Below, one piece after another: positions 19,701 through 26,196 of a DNA stretch of 64,000 nucleotides; position 1 is the first letter of the stretch; each line of letters begins with the position of its first letter. Under the pieces are notes generated by a model that worked only from the letters and a program-made list of their open reading frames with translations, was not told the DNA's origin and did no database searches. The stretch is from Streptomyces goshikiensis. GTDB lineage: Bacteria; Actinomycetota; Actinomycetes; Streptomycetales; Streptomycetaceae. The stretch lies in contig NZ_BMVE01000002.1 of assembly GCF_014650555.1 (NCBI RefSeq), forward strand, positions 1,057,807 through 1,121,806. Direction: 5' to 3'. The position numbers and the translations under genes are program-made.

Positions 19701-20290
19701 CAGTACCTTCTTACATCCCTCTCCCTTTCTCTTGGAAAGCTTCCCTTCCCTTCAGGAGCACCTCACGTCGCACAGGCCTGCTAGAAAGACTGATCCATTG
19801 GTTTGAGCAGGAACGGGAACATCCCTGGCAGCGAGAGATATTCGGCGTTAAGCTGTTCAATATCGTGGCAGGTGAAACGTACAACCGCGAAGTGCTCGAT
19901 GTCGTCCTGAAAGCCTTCAGGTCGGGCGATGCCAAACAAATTTGGGCGATTGCCCCGCTCCTGAGCGGAGCTCACCGCGGCCTCCTTTGGAATGAGCCCG
20001 ACTTCGTGGCCGACGTGCTGCAGGCAGCCGCCCGGCAGTCGAACGAGCTGTACCACCGGGTTGGTGGCTATCTCATGAGCGCCGGAATGTCCGGACCGAA
20101 GTCAACCTCACCCGGCGAGCCGTTCCCCCAGGATGTAGAGGTCCGCGAACAAGCATCTCGAATTCGTAGAAGACTGACCACTGGCTCACCTGAAGACCGT
20201 TTCTACTCCGCGCTCCAAGATCGTGCCAATGTCGAGATTGAGGGGGCGCTTCGCGAGGATCGGAACTTCGACAACCGCCGTGAATGGTAG
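16781..20290 (+). CDS. Giant STAND-type NTPase with N-terminal signalling motif (second of two)
   Basis: 1169 residues. G-G-T-V-Y-A-V-Q-N-G-N-Q occupies residues 30-41. The NTPase domain has Walker A G-A-A-G-A-G-K-S at 107-114, a Walker B strand L-L-V-I-I-E-D-A-H at 155-163, and R-I-I-I-S-T-R-P (about 185) as a sensor-1-like strand, as in STAND ATPases. From about 350 onward the protein is helical and repetitive in texture. It differs from the first STAND protein outside the motif and P-loop, so the two are not simple tandem duplicates. A good ribosome site (GAAGAAGG) precedes the ATG, 90 nt after the previous stop. The third-position GC falls in its last third (about 19.4-20.2 kb), hinting at a different origin for that part. 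Confidence 0.8.
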   Translation: MDDNSTTSVESGSSGDDDRAPVQRNTAADGGTVYAVQNGNQAIYHVLPDTSSSNPWLTAQEAFDDPHAAAYFSHRWDLVGRTELVEELVSLTADTDGATGRVGILLGAAGAGKSRVLHALAADFALRTGGVVRVLPAYEAVGHQVSARLPDDASLLVIIEDAHQRPDDLSDVIRDLCRQRPRARIIISTRPSGMAAIRTAFRQLRMDDTLVPTWELDELSSRQATSLAAQALSGETRHLARWLAMAVGDSPFLLVFSAVQIARGQLNPERLQRDGELRRQVTEAFITEALGSSVTHDEDRCLLYLVAALQPVRLDSPHFPSAMAQLLGLSTALVRTRLARLVDIGLLARRGASYRILPDLLGDVLLAEAAFDPRSGRSNGFLEDVLANTDGEPLINLLVNTGRVDWQWKDLRPNEPSPVEPLWRILKQEYAAGSTEVRRQLLTVVRKVAPFQPRRALDLLRTTVEAGRLTLVGLLDAVPPVLAATAHDPNHLGEALDLLWEVGQQDGRPIHSAPYSALRLLSDLASYTPDKPLFYQEAVVDAVGRWVQAGPVDASSRMPFALLDQIFETVAEHHETEGWTVVISRLPLAADRVASVRARAYQVLLDAYSSSDPVRAGVAARSLGEAFRDQRGSFEDLVVQALEELAARTQEVGPGPLVSLAVHRSVLWHMVYGAASTSEAARRVSDSLPDSLPHRIAVLMHSDCHEWQLVDDDYDFVASERAWQVRIAEAAEEATAQWDDGTVGNVLCDLLETGIQVFAEYPSGCPHLIGRFAAGRPGLSMAVIRGALERGDKTVDIVLAPALKALWDSSPFIAEQLLTELEATDRPAVLRSVLQASVARVAAGDPLSASESTAVGRLAGHRDASVRVAVLRLAVRMVRNPSMKSDGIALLCSIQFSALHSGTKEFAWAFVGPDAISWSDMTPDQRAGCVLELIRAQTLDDHRIQSAIAALSEEYENEALDILMERLESWESDPVPSYIPLPFSWKASLPFRSTSRRTGLLERLIHWFEQEREHPWQREIFGVKLFNIVAGETYNREVLDVVLKAFRSGDAKQIWAIAPLLSGAHRGLLWNEPDFVADVLQAAARQSNELYHRVGGYLMSAGMSGPKSTSPGEPFPQDVEVREQASRIRRRLTTGSPEDRFYSALQDRANVEIEGALREDRNFDNRREW

Positions 20291-20354
20291 AAGTCGCCTC
20301 CACTTTTCTAGAGTCAACTGGAAGCGCTTATTGCCCTTGGTGCTCGTAACGCGA

Positions 20355-20540
20355 TCACGAGCTGGCCTTCTTGAGGTGATGCGGGCAGAGGAGTGAGCAG
20401 GAAAATGCGACAAGGCCGTTGTGGAGGTCGCGGCGTCGTTCCCAGCTGACGGCCAGGCGCTCGAACTGGTGGATCAGGGTGAAGGTCTGTTCCACCACGT
20501 AGCGGAGCCTGCCCAGGCCTTTGATGTTGGCTGGCTCTTG
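20355..20540 (-). pseudogene. IS5-family transposase, C-terminal remnant
   Basis: About 55 codons read R-Y-V-V-E-Q-T-F-T-L-I-H-Q-F-E-R-L, then Y/W-E-R-R-R-D-L-H and a final hydrophobic helix. This is the end of IS5-type DDE transposases, including the last catalytic Glu region. The rest of the gene and both inverted repeats are absent. Confidence 0.7.
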
Positions 20541-20611
20541 CATGAGATTACCCCGAGATGCGGAAGGTTGTCGGAGATGGCCTGACGGGTCATGAGAAGG
20601 GAGCTTCTGGG

Positions 20612-21010
20612 ATGGATGCTCAGATGAAGTACCCGCCCGAGTTGCGGCAGCGAGCCGTTGCCGCGTACCGGGCCGCCGACCCGAAGCCGGTGATCCGTCA
20701 GATGGCCCGGGACCTTGGTGTTCACCACGAGGCCCTGCGTACTTGGATCCGTCAGGACGAGGCCGATCACGGCGACCGCGACGACCGGCTGACGACCTCC
20801 GAGAAGGAGGGCCAGGCCAGGCTCCGCAAGGAAAACTCCGAGCTCAGGCGGTCCTGCGAGATCCTCTAAGCCCCCTCGGCTTTTTCGCCCAGGAGCTCGA
20901 CCCGACCCGGCGACGGTTCCGAAGCTCATCGACGAGCACCTGGACCGCTTCGGGGCCGAGCCGGTACTCCGGGAACTGCACATCCCCGCCTCCGCTGAGA
21001 GGCCCCTGGA
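20612..21010 (+). pseudogene. IS3-family orfA and broken orfB remnant
   Basis: From the ATG at 20612, about 85 codons encode a transposase OrfA: Y-P-P-E-L-R-Q-R-A-V-A-A-Y-R, a helix-turn-helix, then a coiled K-E-G-Q-A-R-L-R-K-E-N-S-E-L-R-R. The frame stops at 20869. Pieces of OrfB follow in other frames (F-F-A-Q-E-L-D, then K-L-I-D-E-H-L-D-R-F-G and V-L-R-E-L). The DDE catalytic domain is gone. Confidence 0.75.
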
Positions 21011-21052
21011 CAGTGCGGCCTGCTCTCCATCCCAGCTTGGCCAAGGACAATG

Positions 21053-22207
21053 TCACGCCGCCAGGCCCACGTCCAGGATCTTGGCTGCCTTGCCGATGGA
21101 GCCGGGCATGAGGTGGCGGTAGATCTTGAAGGTGATGTCGAGGCTCTTGTGGCCCATCCACTCGGCGACGTCAGTGATGGGAATGCCATTGGTGAGGCAG
21201 TTCGACGCGAAGAAGTGGCGGAGGCTGTAGATCACCATGCCGTCGGGGATCTCGACCTCGCCGGCGCGCTTGATGCGCTGCCACTGGTTCTGGAGGTAGT
21301 AGGCCAGGTACGGCTTCGTGGGGTCCATGGGGTGGCGCAGGAGGTAACCGTCGACCGTGCCGTGCTTGTCTGCGTACCACTCGATGGATTCCCGGACGCG
21401 GGCTGGGAGGGGGACGTCGCGGTAGTCGGTGGGCTTGCGGTGCTTGAGGCGGCCGTAGGTCTTGGTGGTCTGGTTGACCTGCTCGGTGATCCGGTAGACG
21501 TCGCCGGCGACGAGGTTGTTGAGGTTGACGGCGAAGGCCTCGCCATTGCGCATGCCGCAGCCGCTCATCAGGTCGGCGATCAGGAGGAACCGGTCGTCAC
21601 CGGCAGTGCGTATGTCGCGGAGCTGGGCGGGGGAGGGGATGACCGCGCGCTCGGGGTCGTACTGCGGCGGCTTGACGCCCAGGACGGGATTCTCGGTGTA
21701 GATGCCGAGGCGGTAGGCGTCCAGGAGGACCGACTTGACCTTGTCGAAGGCGTTGGACTGGGTGGCGAGGCCAGCGCCGTTGCGCTCCATGGTGCGGATG
21801 AAGCCGTCGACGACCTTGTGGTCGAAGGTGCTCATCCGGCGACTGCCGAGGGTGGGGAGGGTGTGATGCTCGAGCAGGGACTCCAGGGTGCGGAGCGAGG
21901 ACTCGGCGAGGTCGCGCTGGCCCGCCTTCCACTCCGCGGTGTACTCGCGGAACTGCATCGCGCCGTACTTCTGGATGCGCTCGGCCTTGCTCTGGTTCCT
22001 GGGAACGGCCTTCTTCTCCTGGTAGACCGTCGTGAGGCGGGCGATGGCCTTCTCCTGGGTGGAGAAGCCGGCCTCCTCCGTCTGCTTCCCGGCCGCACTG
22101 CGGTAACGGATCTTGTACTCGTGCGGGCACTTCGACCAGCGGGACTGGGCGTGCTCGCAGTCTTTGTAGAAGGTGCCCATGCCATGGGCGAGTGACTTCG
22201 TTGCCAT
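21053..22207 (-). CDS. int: Tyrosine integrase of the genomic island
   Basis: 384 residues from an ATG at 22207 with GAGGAG ten bases upstream. It has an N-terminal arm-binding region with Cys/His residues (C-E-H-A-Q near 17), a core-binding domain (about 80-180) and a catalytic domain. The active-site set is R220 (G-C-G-M-R-N-G-E), Y327/R330 (Y-S-L-R-H, where Tyr replaces the usual His), H353 (M-G-H-K-S) and nucleophile Y363. It should catalyse integration and excision between the pirin 3' end and the element's own site. The start lies 108 bp from the right 92-bp repeat, the usual place for an integrase. Confidence 0.92.
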   Translation of the reverse strand: MATKSLAHGMGTFYKDCEHAQSRWSKCPHEYKIRYRSAAGKQTEEAGFSTQEKAIARLTTVYQEKKAVPRNQSKAERIQKYGAMQFREYTAEWKAGQRDLAESSLRTLESLLEHHTLPTLGSRRMSTFDHKVVDGFIRTMERNGAGLATQSNAFDKVKSVLLDAYRLGIYTENPVLGVKPPQYDPERAVIPSPAQLRDIRTAGDDRFLLIADLMSGCGMRNGEAFAVNLNNLVAGDVYRITEQVNQTTKTYGRLKHRKPTDYRDVPLPARVRESIEWYADKHGTVDGYLLRHPMDPTKPYLAYYLQNQWQRIKRAGEVEIPDGMVIYSLRHFFASNCLTNGIPITDVAEWMGHKSLDITFKIYRHLMPGSIGKAAKILDVGLAA

Positions 22208-22231
22208 GCGGTGCGGGACTCCTCGGGCGCC

Positions 22232-22251
22232 AATGCTGACCTTTTGCTGAC
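22232..22251 (+). promoter_or_regulatory. Candidate arm sites upstream of the integrase
   Basis: aatgctgac at 22232-22240 and tgctgac at 22245-22251 lie between the integrase start and the right attachment repeat. They match the pair near the left end of the island at 6227-6246. This placement suits integrase or excisionase binding that would also autoregulate the integrase promoter. Confidence 0.4.
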
Positions 22252-22307
22252 GCCGGAGGGTCCACCACGTTCCTGACCTGCACGAAGACGGATATCTCGT
22301 GTTACGT

Positions 22308-22468
22308 TCTGGAATTGGATCGGCCGCAGCAACGAGGAGATCGTCCAAGCCCGCAAGGACTGGATGGAAGGCACCCGCTTCGGCGAGGTAAAGGGCTACG
22401 ACGGCCCCCCAATCCCCGCCCCCCCACCTTCCCCCGGTCCCCCTGAAACCCCGAGGCCGGGTGCGCTG
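22308..22468 (+). pseudogene. Displaced pirin 3' end, frameshifted
   Basis: This segment repeats the last ~50 codons of the pirin gene. After the shared 92 bp, a C-run has gained or lost a base. The expected ending (L-K-P-R-G-R-V-R-stop) is therefore out of frame with the upstream part. The intact pirin ends L-K-A-R-G-R-V-R, so the island brought a near-identical replacement end and this original copy is free to decay. Confidence 0.75.
22316..22407 (+). repeat. Right attachment repeat (attR) of the island, 92 bp
   Basis: Identical over 92 bp to 5909-6000 in the pirin gene. The integrase gene ends its upstream region 108 bp to the left. With the left copy it bounds about 16.4 kb. Confidence 0.8.
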
Positions 22469-22669
22469 ACCTGCATGTTCGGTACCCCGCGGAGATCGTT
22501 TCGGAGGGGCTCGCATCAGGGGTTCTCGGAAGCTGGTTCCGTGGCTCCGTGCGCTCCCATGTGTGACCTGGTGGGGTCAGCTTTGCCAGGACCAATGCTG
22601 ACTTTGATGGCAGCTCGTCAGGTTTGCTGATGTCCCGCCAGACGCTCTCCGTGGCGTTCGAAGGCCGGC

Positions 22670-22701
22670 GCTGCTCGGTACAACGCGTTGTACCGAGCAG
22701 C
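22670..22701. repeat. Perfect 32-bp palindrome
   Basis: Sixteen bases (gctgctcggtacaacg) are followed directly by their exact reverse complement. The imperfect sister is at 6316-6347. A perfect palindrome with no loop makes a poorer terminator than a binding or resolution site, but both remain possible. Confidence 0.8.
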
Positions 22702-22722
22702 TGGTCTGGCCGGCTGCTCGGC

Positions 22723-22782
22723 TCAAGCGGCGTCGCTTGCGACGGACGGCCGCCTCCGTGCGCCGAACGTCGAGTCGAAGGT
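22723..22782 (-). pseudogene. 3' remnant of a second nuclease-like gene
   Basis: Nineteen codons plus stop encode T-F-D-S-T-F-G-A-R-R-R-P-S-V-A-S-D-A-A, matching the end of the nuclease-like protein at 6369 except for three substitutions. Sequence upstream of it does not match. It appears to be all that remains of a paralogous gene. Confidence 0.6.
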
Positions 22783-22994
22783 CCAGTGCCGTACCCCCTC
22801 CGTAGCGACAGCCATCACCGTGTGAGAAGCGGGCCCTTGCCCTCCGAAGACTGGACGGCCTCTCCACGGGGCGCTGCCAGACGTGGCACGCGCCTTGAGC
22901 GTGCTCGCAGCCAAGGTTGTCTTGGACGGACGTGCGGAGGTCCTCGTATCGTGCGATTCCGGAAGCGTGTCTCGATCGTTGACCATGGCAGCGC

Positions 22995-23456
22995 TCAGGA
23001 TGCCCGGATCTGGGTGTCCAGTACGGACTTGATGGCCTCAACGTTCATGGCCGCGAAGTGCGCCAGCTCCGGCGGCATCAGGTTGAGTTGCCGGATCGCC
23101 TCGGCCGTGAACGGCACGCGCACGATCTCGTAACTGCCTCGCTCGGGGTTGTCGAACTCGGTGCCGGTACGTGCCTTGATGTCCATCTGGTCCAGGCGCG
23201 CGGCGAAGATGTGCTGGACGCCGAGGCCGTTCTCCAGCGAGTCGGTGATCAGGTGCACGAGCTCGGCACGGCTGAGCTTGCCGCCAAGCTCCTCGAACAC
23301 CTCTCGGTGCAGGGCGTCCTCGATGGTCACGTCGTCGGTCTCGACACCGCCGCCGACCGTCACCCAGTAGGGGTCCCGGCCGGGCTTGGTCCGCTTGATC
23401 AGCACGAGCTCGTCGCCGTCCAACAGGATGGCCCGTGCGTTTCGCTTGGTGATCAC
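22995..23456 (-). CDS. NUDIX hydrolase
   Basis: About 153 residues from a GTG at 23456; an ATG at 23510 is an alternative. It opens with K-R-N-A-R-A-I-L-L-D-G-D-E-L-V-L-I-K-R and carries the NUDIX box G-G-G-V-E-T-D-D ... R-E-V-F-E-E-L-G-G near residues 38-62. Substrate unknown. It lies 65 bp downstream of the kinase-like gene, in the same direction, so the two are probably co-transcribed. It is distinct in sequence from the island's other NUDIX protein at 9139. Confidence 0.85.
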   Translation of the reverse strand: MITKRNARAILLDGDELVLIKRTKPGRDPYWVTVGGGVETDDVTIEDALHREVFEELGGKLSRAELVHLITDSLENGLGVQHIFAARLDQMDIKARTGTEFDNPERGSYEIVRVPFTAEAIRQLNLMPPELAHFAAMNVEAIKSVLDTQIRAS

Positions 23457-23521
23457 CTTGTTCTCGTTCCTCTCTGGGAGGCCGCGCGCCGGTTGAAGGC
23501 CCGGCATGCGCCTGCTGGCTG

Positions 23522-24331
23522 TCAGGTTGCTGTGGACCAGGCTTCGACGAGCGAGCGCACTGAGGGGAACCGCGTCTGTGGATCCGTTGCTGTGGCTTGC
23601 TGGATCACGCCCAGTTGGCCGCGGGTGCCGCGCCATTGAGCCTCCTCGTCGCCAGCGTCAAGGAGGATTCGCAGAGCTCTGCCGAGGTTGAACACGGTCG
23701 TCCGGACGTCGATGACCGAGCCTCGTACGAACTCCTCCGGCGCCATGTACCGGCTGGAGCCGGGGAGCCGGTCGGTGTTCAGCGTGAATGGCCCCTGTCG
23801 GTACTCGTCCAGGTCGCATAGCCTCATCCGCTGTTCCTCGAAGTCGTACAGCATGCAGCCGTCATAGAGGTCGACGGCTACGAGTCCGGCGGCCTCCACC
23901 GCGAGGTGGGCGTCCAGAACGATGTCCAGGGCGTCGTGGACTTGGGAGAGCGGAAGCCTGCGGAAGCGGGCCATCGGGCTGTCGGGCGCCGTGCGGCCGC
24001 CGCTTCGGGACCTCGTGGGGTGGTAGAGAACTTCGCCAGGCACCCAGGGGTAGACGAGGGCCACCCCCTCATCCGTCGTCAGGTGGTGCAGCAGGGGAGT
24101 GATGGCAGGGTGAGCGACGGCTTCGTGCACGGTGACGGCTCGGCGCAGCGAGGACACTGCTGCAGGTGTCGAAGCGCTCTTCGCGAACCACTTGCGTCCA
24201 TCGATCAGGACTCCGTACGAAACGCATCCGGAGTCCTGATCGGCGAAGGTACGAAAGACCGTTCCGACGTCCGCAAGGTAGGCATCGAATGCGGTCACGT
24301 GCGCGACGTCAAGCAGGGGGTGTGGCGTCAT
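23522..24331 (-). CDS. Protein-kinase-like protein
   Basis: About 269 residues from the ATG at 24331; an upstream ATG at 24388 is possible, and neither has a good ribosome site. The features are those of a reduced protein-kinase fold: a Lys in W-F-A-K-S (about 48), the acidic helix around T-V-H-E-A-V-A, a catalytic-loop-like V-A-V-D-L-Y-D-G, the metal-binding-like C-D-L-D-E-Y in place of D-F-G, and a late S-R-Y-M-A-P-E-E segment like the A-P-E motif. It probably phosphorylates a protein or small molecule. It starts 80 nt after the SDR gene of the sugar operon, so read-through from the antibiotic cluster is possible, though a biosynthetic role is not evident. Confidence 0.7.
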   Translation of the reverse strand: MTPHPLLDVAHVTAFDAYLADVGTVFRTFADQDSGCVSYGVLIDGRKWFAKSASTPAAVSSLRRAVTVHEAVAHPAITPLLHHLTTDEGVALVYPWVPGEVLYHPTRSRSGGRTAPDSPMARFRRLPLSQVHDALDIVLDAHLAVEAAGLVAVDLYDGCMLYDFEEQRMRLCDLDEYRQGPFTLNTDRLPGSSRYMAPEEFVRGSVIDVRTTVFNLGRALRILLDAGDEEAQWRGTRGQLGVIQQATATDPQTRFPSVRSLVEAWSTAT

Positions 24332-24411
24332 GCTCGTGATGGTGTCAAGTCTGGTCCGAAGCGGCAGGGAGTTTCCCGTTCGACTCATCGCGATCGACAC
24401 CGCTCAGCCAC

Positions 24412-25110
24412 TCATTGGAGATGACCGTGGCTGGCTGCGGGCACGGCCCGGATGCTGATGTCCTGCACATGCGCCTCCTGCGTGGCGGTCACCGCGGTGA
24501 GTACGGCCGCCGCGACGGATTCCGGCCGCAGGTAGTGCTCCGCCACGTACTCGGCCCCCTCCTGGGCGCGGATGGACCGCTGCATGTCGGTGGCCACCCG
24601 GCCGGGGTAGACCGTGGTGACGCGCAGGGCGGGTTCCTCGGCGCGCAACGCGTCCGCGAAGGCCCGCTGGGCGAACTTGCTGGCCGCATAGGAGCCGCAG
24701 TTGGGGTAGGCGTCGAGTCCGACACTGGAGTTGATCAGCACCACCTGTCCGCGCGCGGCCCGGAGGGCGGGCAGCAGCAGCCGGGTCAGCTCGGCGACCG
24801 CGATCACGTTGACCTCCAGGGTGTCCCGCCACACCTGGGCCGGGGTCCGGGCGACCGGCCCGAGCGTGGCGACACCGGCGCTGTGCACCAACAGGTCCAG
24901 GCGCTCGATGCCGGCCACGACCGCGGCCATGGCGGCATGGTCGGTCAGTTCCGCGGCGAGGGGCCGCGCGTGCGGAAGCCGGGCCGCTCGGTCTCGCAGC
25001 AGGGCGTCGTCGCGACCGCCCAGCAGCAGGTTGTGGCTGGGGGCGAGGGCCGAGGCGATGGCCGCCCCGATGCCGCGGGACGCCCCGGTGATCAAGGCAA
25101 GTGGCCGCAT
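24412..25110 (-). CDS. Short-chain dehydrogenase/reductase, putative branched-sugar ketoreductase
   Basis: About 232 residues. The NAD(P) motif T-G-A-S-R-G-I-G is at 8-15, the catalytic Ser at I-N-S-S-V (about 129), and Tyr/Lys in Y-A-A-S-K (about 141-145). A classical SDR of normal length. A GAGGAC site precedes the ATG at 25110, 17 nt after the E1 beta stop, so it is the last biosynthetic gene of a long minus-strand operon. Context suggests that it reduces the ketone of a two-carbon branch attached by the neighbouring E1 pair, giving a 1-hydroxyethyl group. Reduction of a ring ketone is an alternative. Confidence 0.8.
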   Translation of the reverse strand: MRPLALITGASRGIGAAIASALAPSHNLLLGGRDDALLRDRAARLPHARPLAAELTDHAAMAAVVAGIERLDLLVHSAGVATLGPVARTPAQVWRDTLEVNVIAVAELTRLLLPALRAARGQVVLINSSVGLDAYPNCGSYAASKFAQRAFADALRAEEPALRVTTVYPGRVATDMQRSIRAQEGAEYVAEHYLRPESVAAAVLTAVTATQEAHVQDISIRAVPAASHGHLQ

Positions 25111-25126
25111 GATCCTCGTCCTCCGC

Positions 25127-26164
25127 TCAGTAGGGGCCCTGGAAGCCGGCGGTGACAGTCTCCAGGGCGGGCAGTTCGGACCTGGTCGTGTCGCACACCG
25201 CCAGGCAGGCCTTGACGATCTCGGTGGCGCTGGGGTTGAACGCCTCCTCCAGCGGCCATGAAACGGGTGCCGGGCAGTCAGGTAGCGTGACCCTGCGGAC
25301 CGGGGACCGCAGTGCCTCCGGAATCCGCTCGGCCACGACGGCGGCCACCTCGGCGGCGAACCCGTAGCGCGCCCAGCTCGTGTCGGCGACGACCAGCCGG
25401 CCGGTCTTGGCCACCGACTCGCAGATGATCGTGTCGTCCAGCGGCCGGATGCTGCGGACGTCGACGACCTCGACGCTGATGCCCTGGGCGGACAGCTGCT
25501 CGGCGGCCCGCTCCGCCTCGTGCACCATCAGGGAGGCTGCCACCACCGTGACGTCGGTGCCCGCACGGGCCACCCGGCCGACGCCGAACGGGACGGGGGT
25601 CATCTCTTCCGGCACCTCGCCGGTCAGCGGATAGAGGGTCCGGTTCTCGATCAGTATCGTCGGGGTGTCGCTGGTGAGCGCCGTGATGAGCAGCCCCTTG
25701 GCGTCCGCGGGCGTCGCGGGCGTCGCGACGTGCAGCCCCGCGTAGTGGCCGAAGGTCGCGTGCGGGCTCTGGGAGTGGGTGGCGCCCTGCCCCCAGCCGC
25801 GACCCACGACTCCCCTCATGACCACGGGTGCGCCGCCCTTGTCGCCGCCGTACATGTACCGCCACTTCGCGGCCAGGTTCACCAGTGCGTCCATGGCCAG
25901 GAACATGAAGTCCGCCCTGGTGTGGACGACGAGCGGCCGCATGCCGGCCACCGCGGCGCCGACGGCGAGGCCGGCGGTCGCGTTCTCCGAGTTGGGGACG
26001 TCCACGACCCGGTCGGGACCGAACCGGGCGAAGGCCTCCTTGGTCGTGCCGTAGGTGCCGCGGAAGTCATCCACCCCCTCGCCGACGACGAGGACACGCT
26101 CGTCGGCCTGCATGCACTGCACGGTCGCTTCGGAGATCGCCTGCCAGTAGGTGAGCGTGCGCAT
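25127..26164 (-). CDS. Thiamine-diphosphate E1 beta subunit, putative two-carbon branch transferase
   Basis: About 345 residues from the ATG at 26164, chosen for AAAGGGAG just upstream. An ATG at 26200 would overlap the previous stop as ATGA. The protein has the E1 beta pattern of pyruvate/branched-chain dehydrogenases: G-E-G-V near residue 30, D-V-P-N-S-E-N near 56, a Y-M-Y-G-G-D segment and a C-terminal transketolase-type domain (E-V-V-D-V-R-S-I-R-P-L-D). No E2 (lipoyl) or E3 gene is near, so acyl-CoA synthesis is unlikely. Pairs of this type (AviB1/AviB2 in avilamycin) attach a pyruvate-derived two-carbon unit to a keto sugar, which I infer here. Confidence 0.8.
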   Translation of the reverse strand: MRTLTYWQAISEATVQCMQADERVLVVGEGVDDFRGTYGTTKEAFARFGPDRVVDVPNSENATAGLAVGAAVAGMRPLVVHTRADFMFLAMDALVNLAAKWRYMYGGDKGGAPVVMRGVVGRGWGQGATHSQSPHATFGHYAGLHVATPATPADAKGLLITALTSDTPTILIENRTLYPLTGEVPEEMTPVPFGVGRVARAGTDVTVVAASLMVHEAERAAEQLSAQGISVEVVDVRSIRPLDDTIICESVAKTGRLVVADTSWARYGFAAEVAAVVAERIPEALRSPVRRVTLPDCPAPVSWPLEEAFNPSATEIVKACLAVCDTTRSELPALETVTAGFQGPY

Positions 26165-26196
26165 GTCCAACTCCCTTTCCACGCCTCGGTTCACGG

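Larger units (their letters stand above)
22408..22994. other. Second copy of the island's left-end sequence; no intact gene
   Basis: Bases 22408 to about 22782 resemble 6001 to about 6428 at roughly 80%, with small indels. The block between cccatgtgtgacctggtggg and the aatgctgac word is nearly identical. It includes the 32-bp palindrome and the last codons of the nuclease-like gene. Beyond 22782 the match ends and no gene is recognised up to the NUDIX stop at 22995. Confidence 0.65.
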
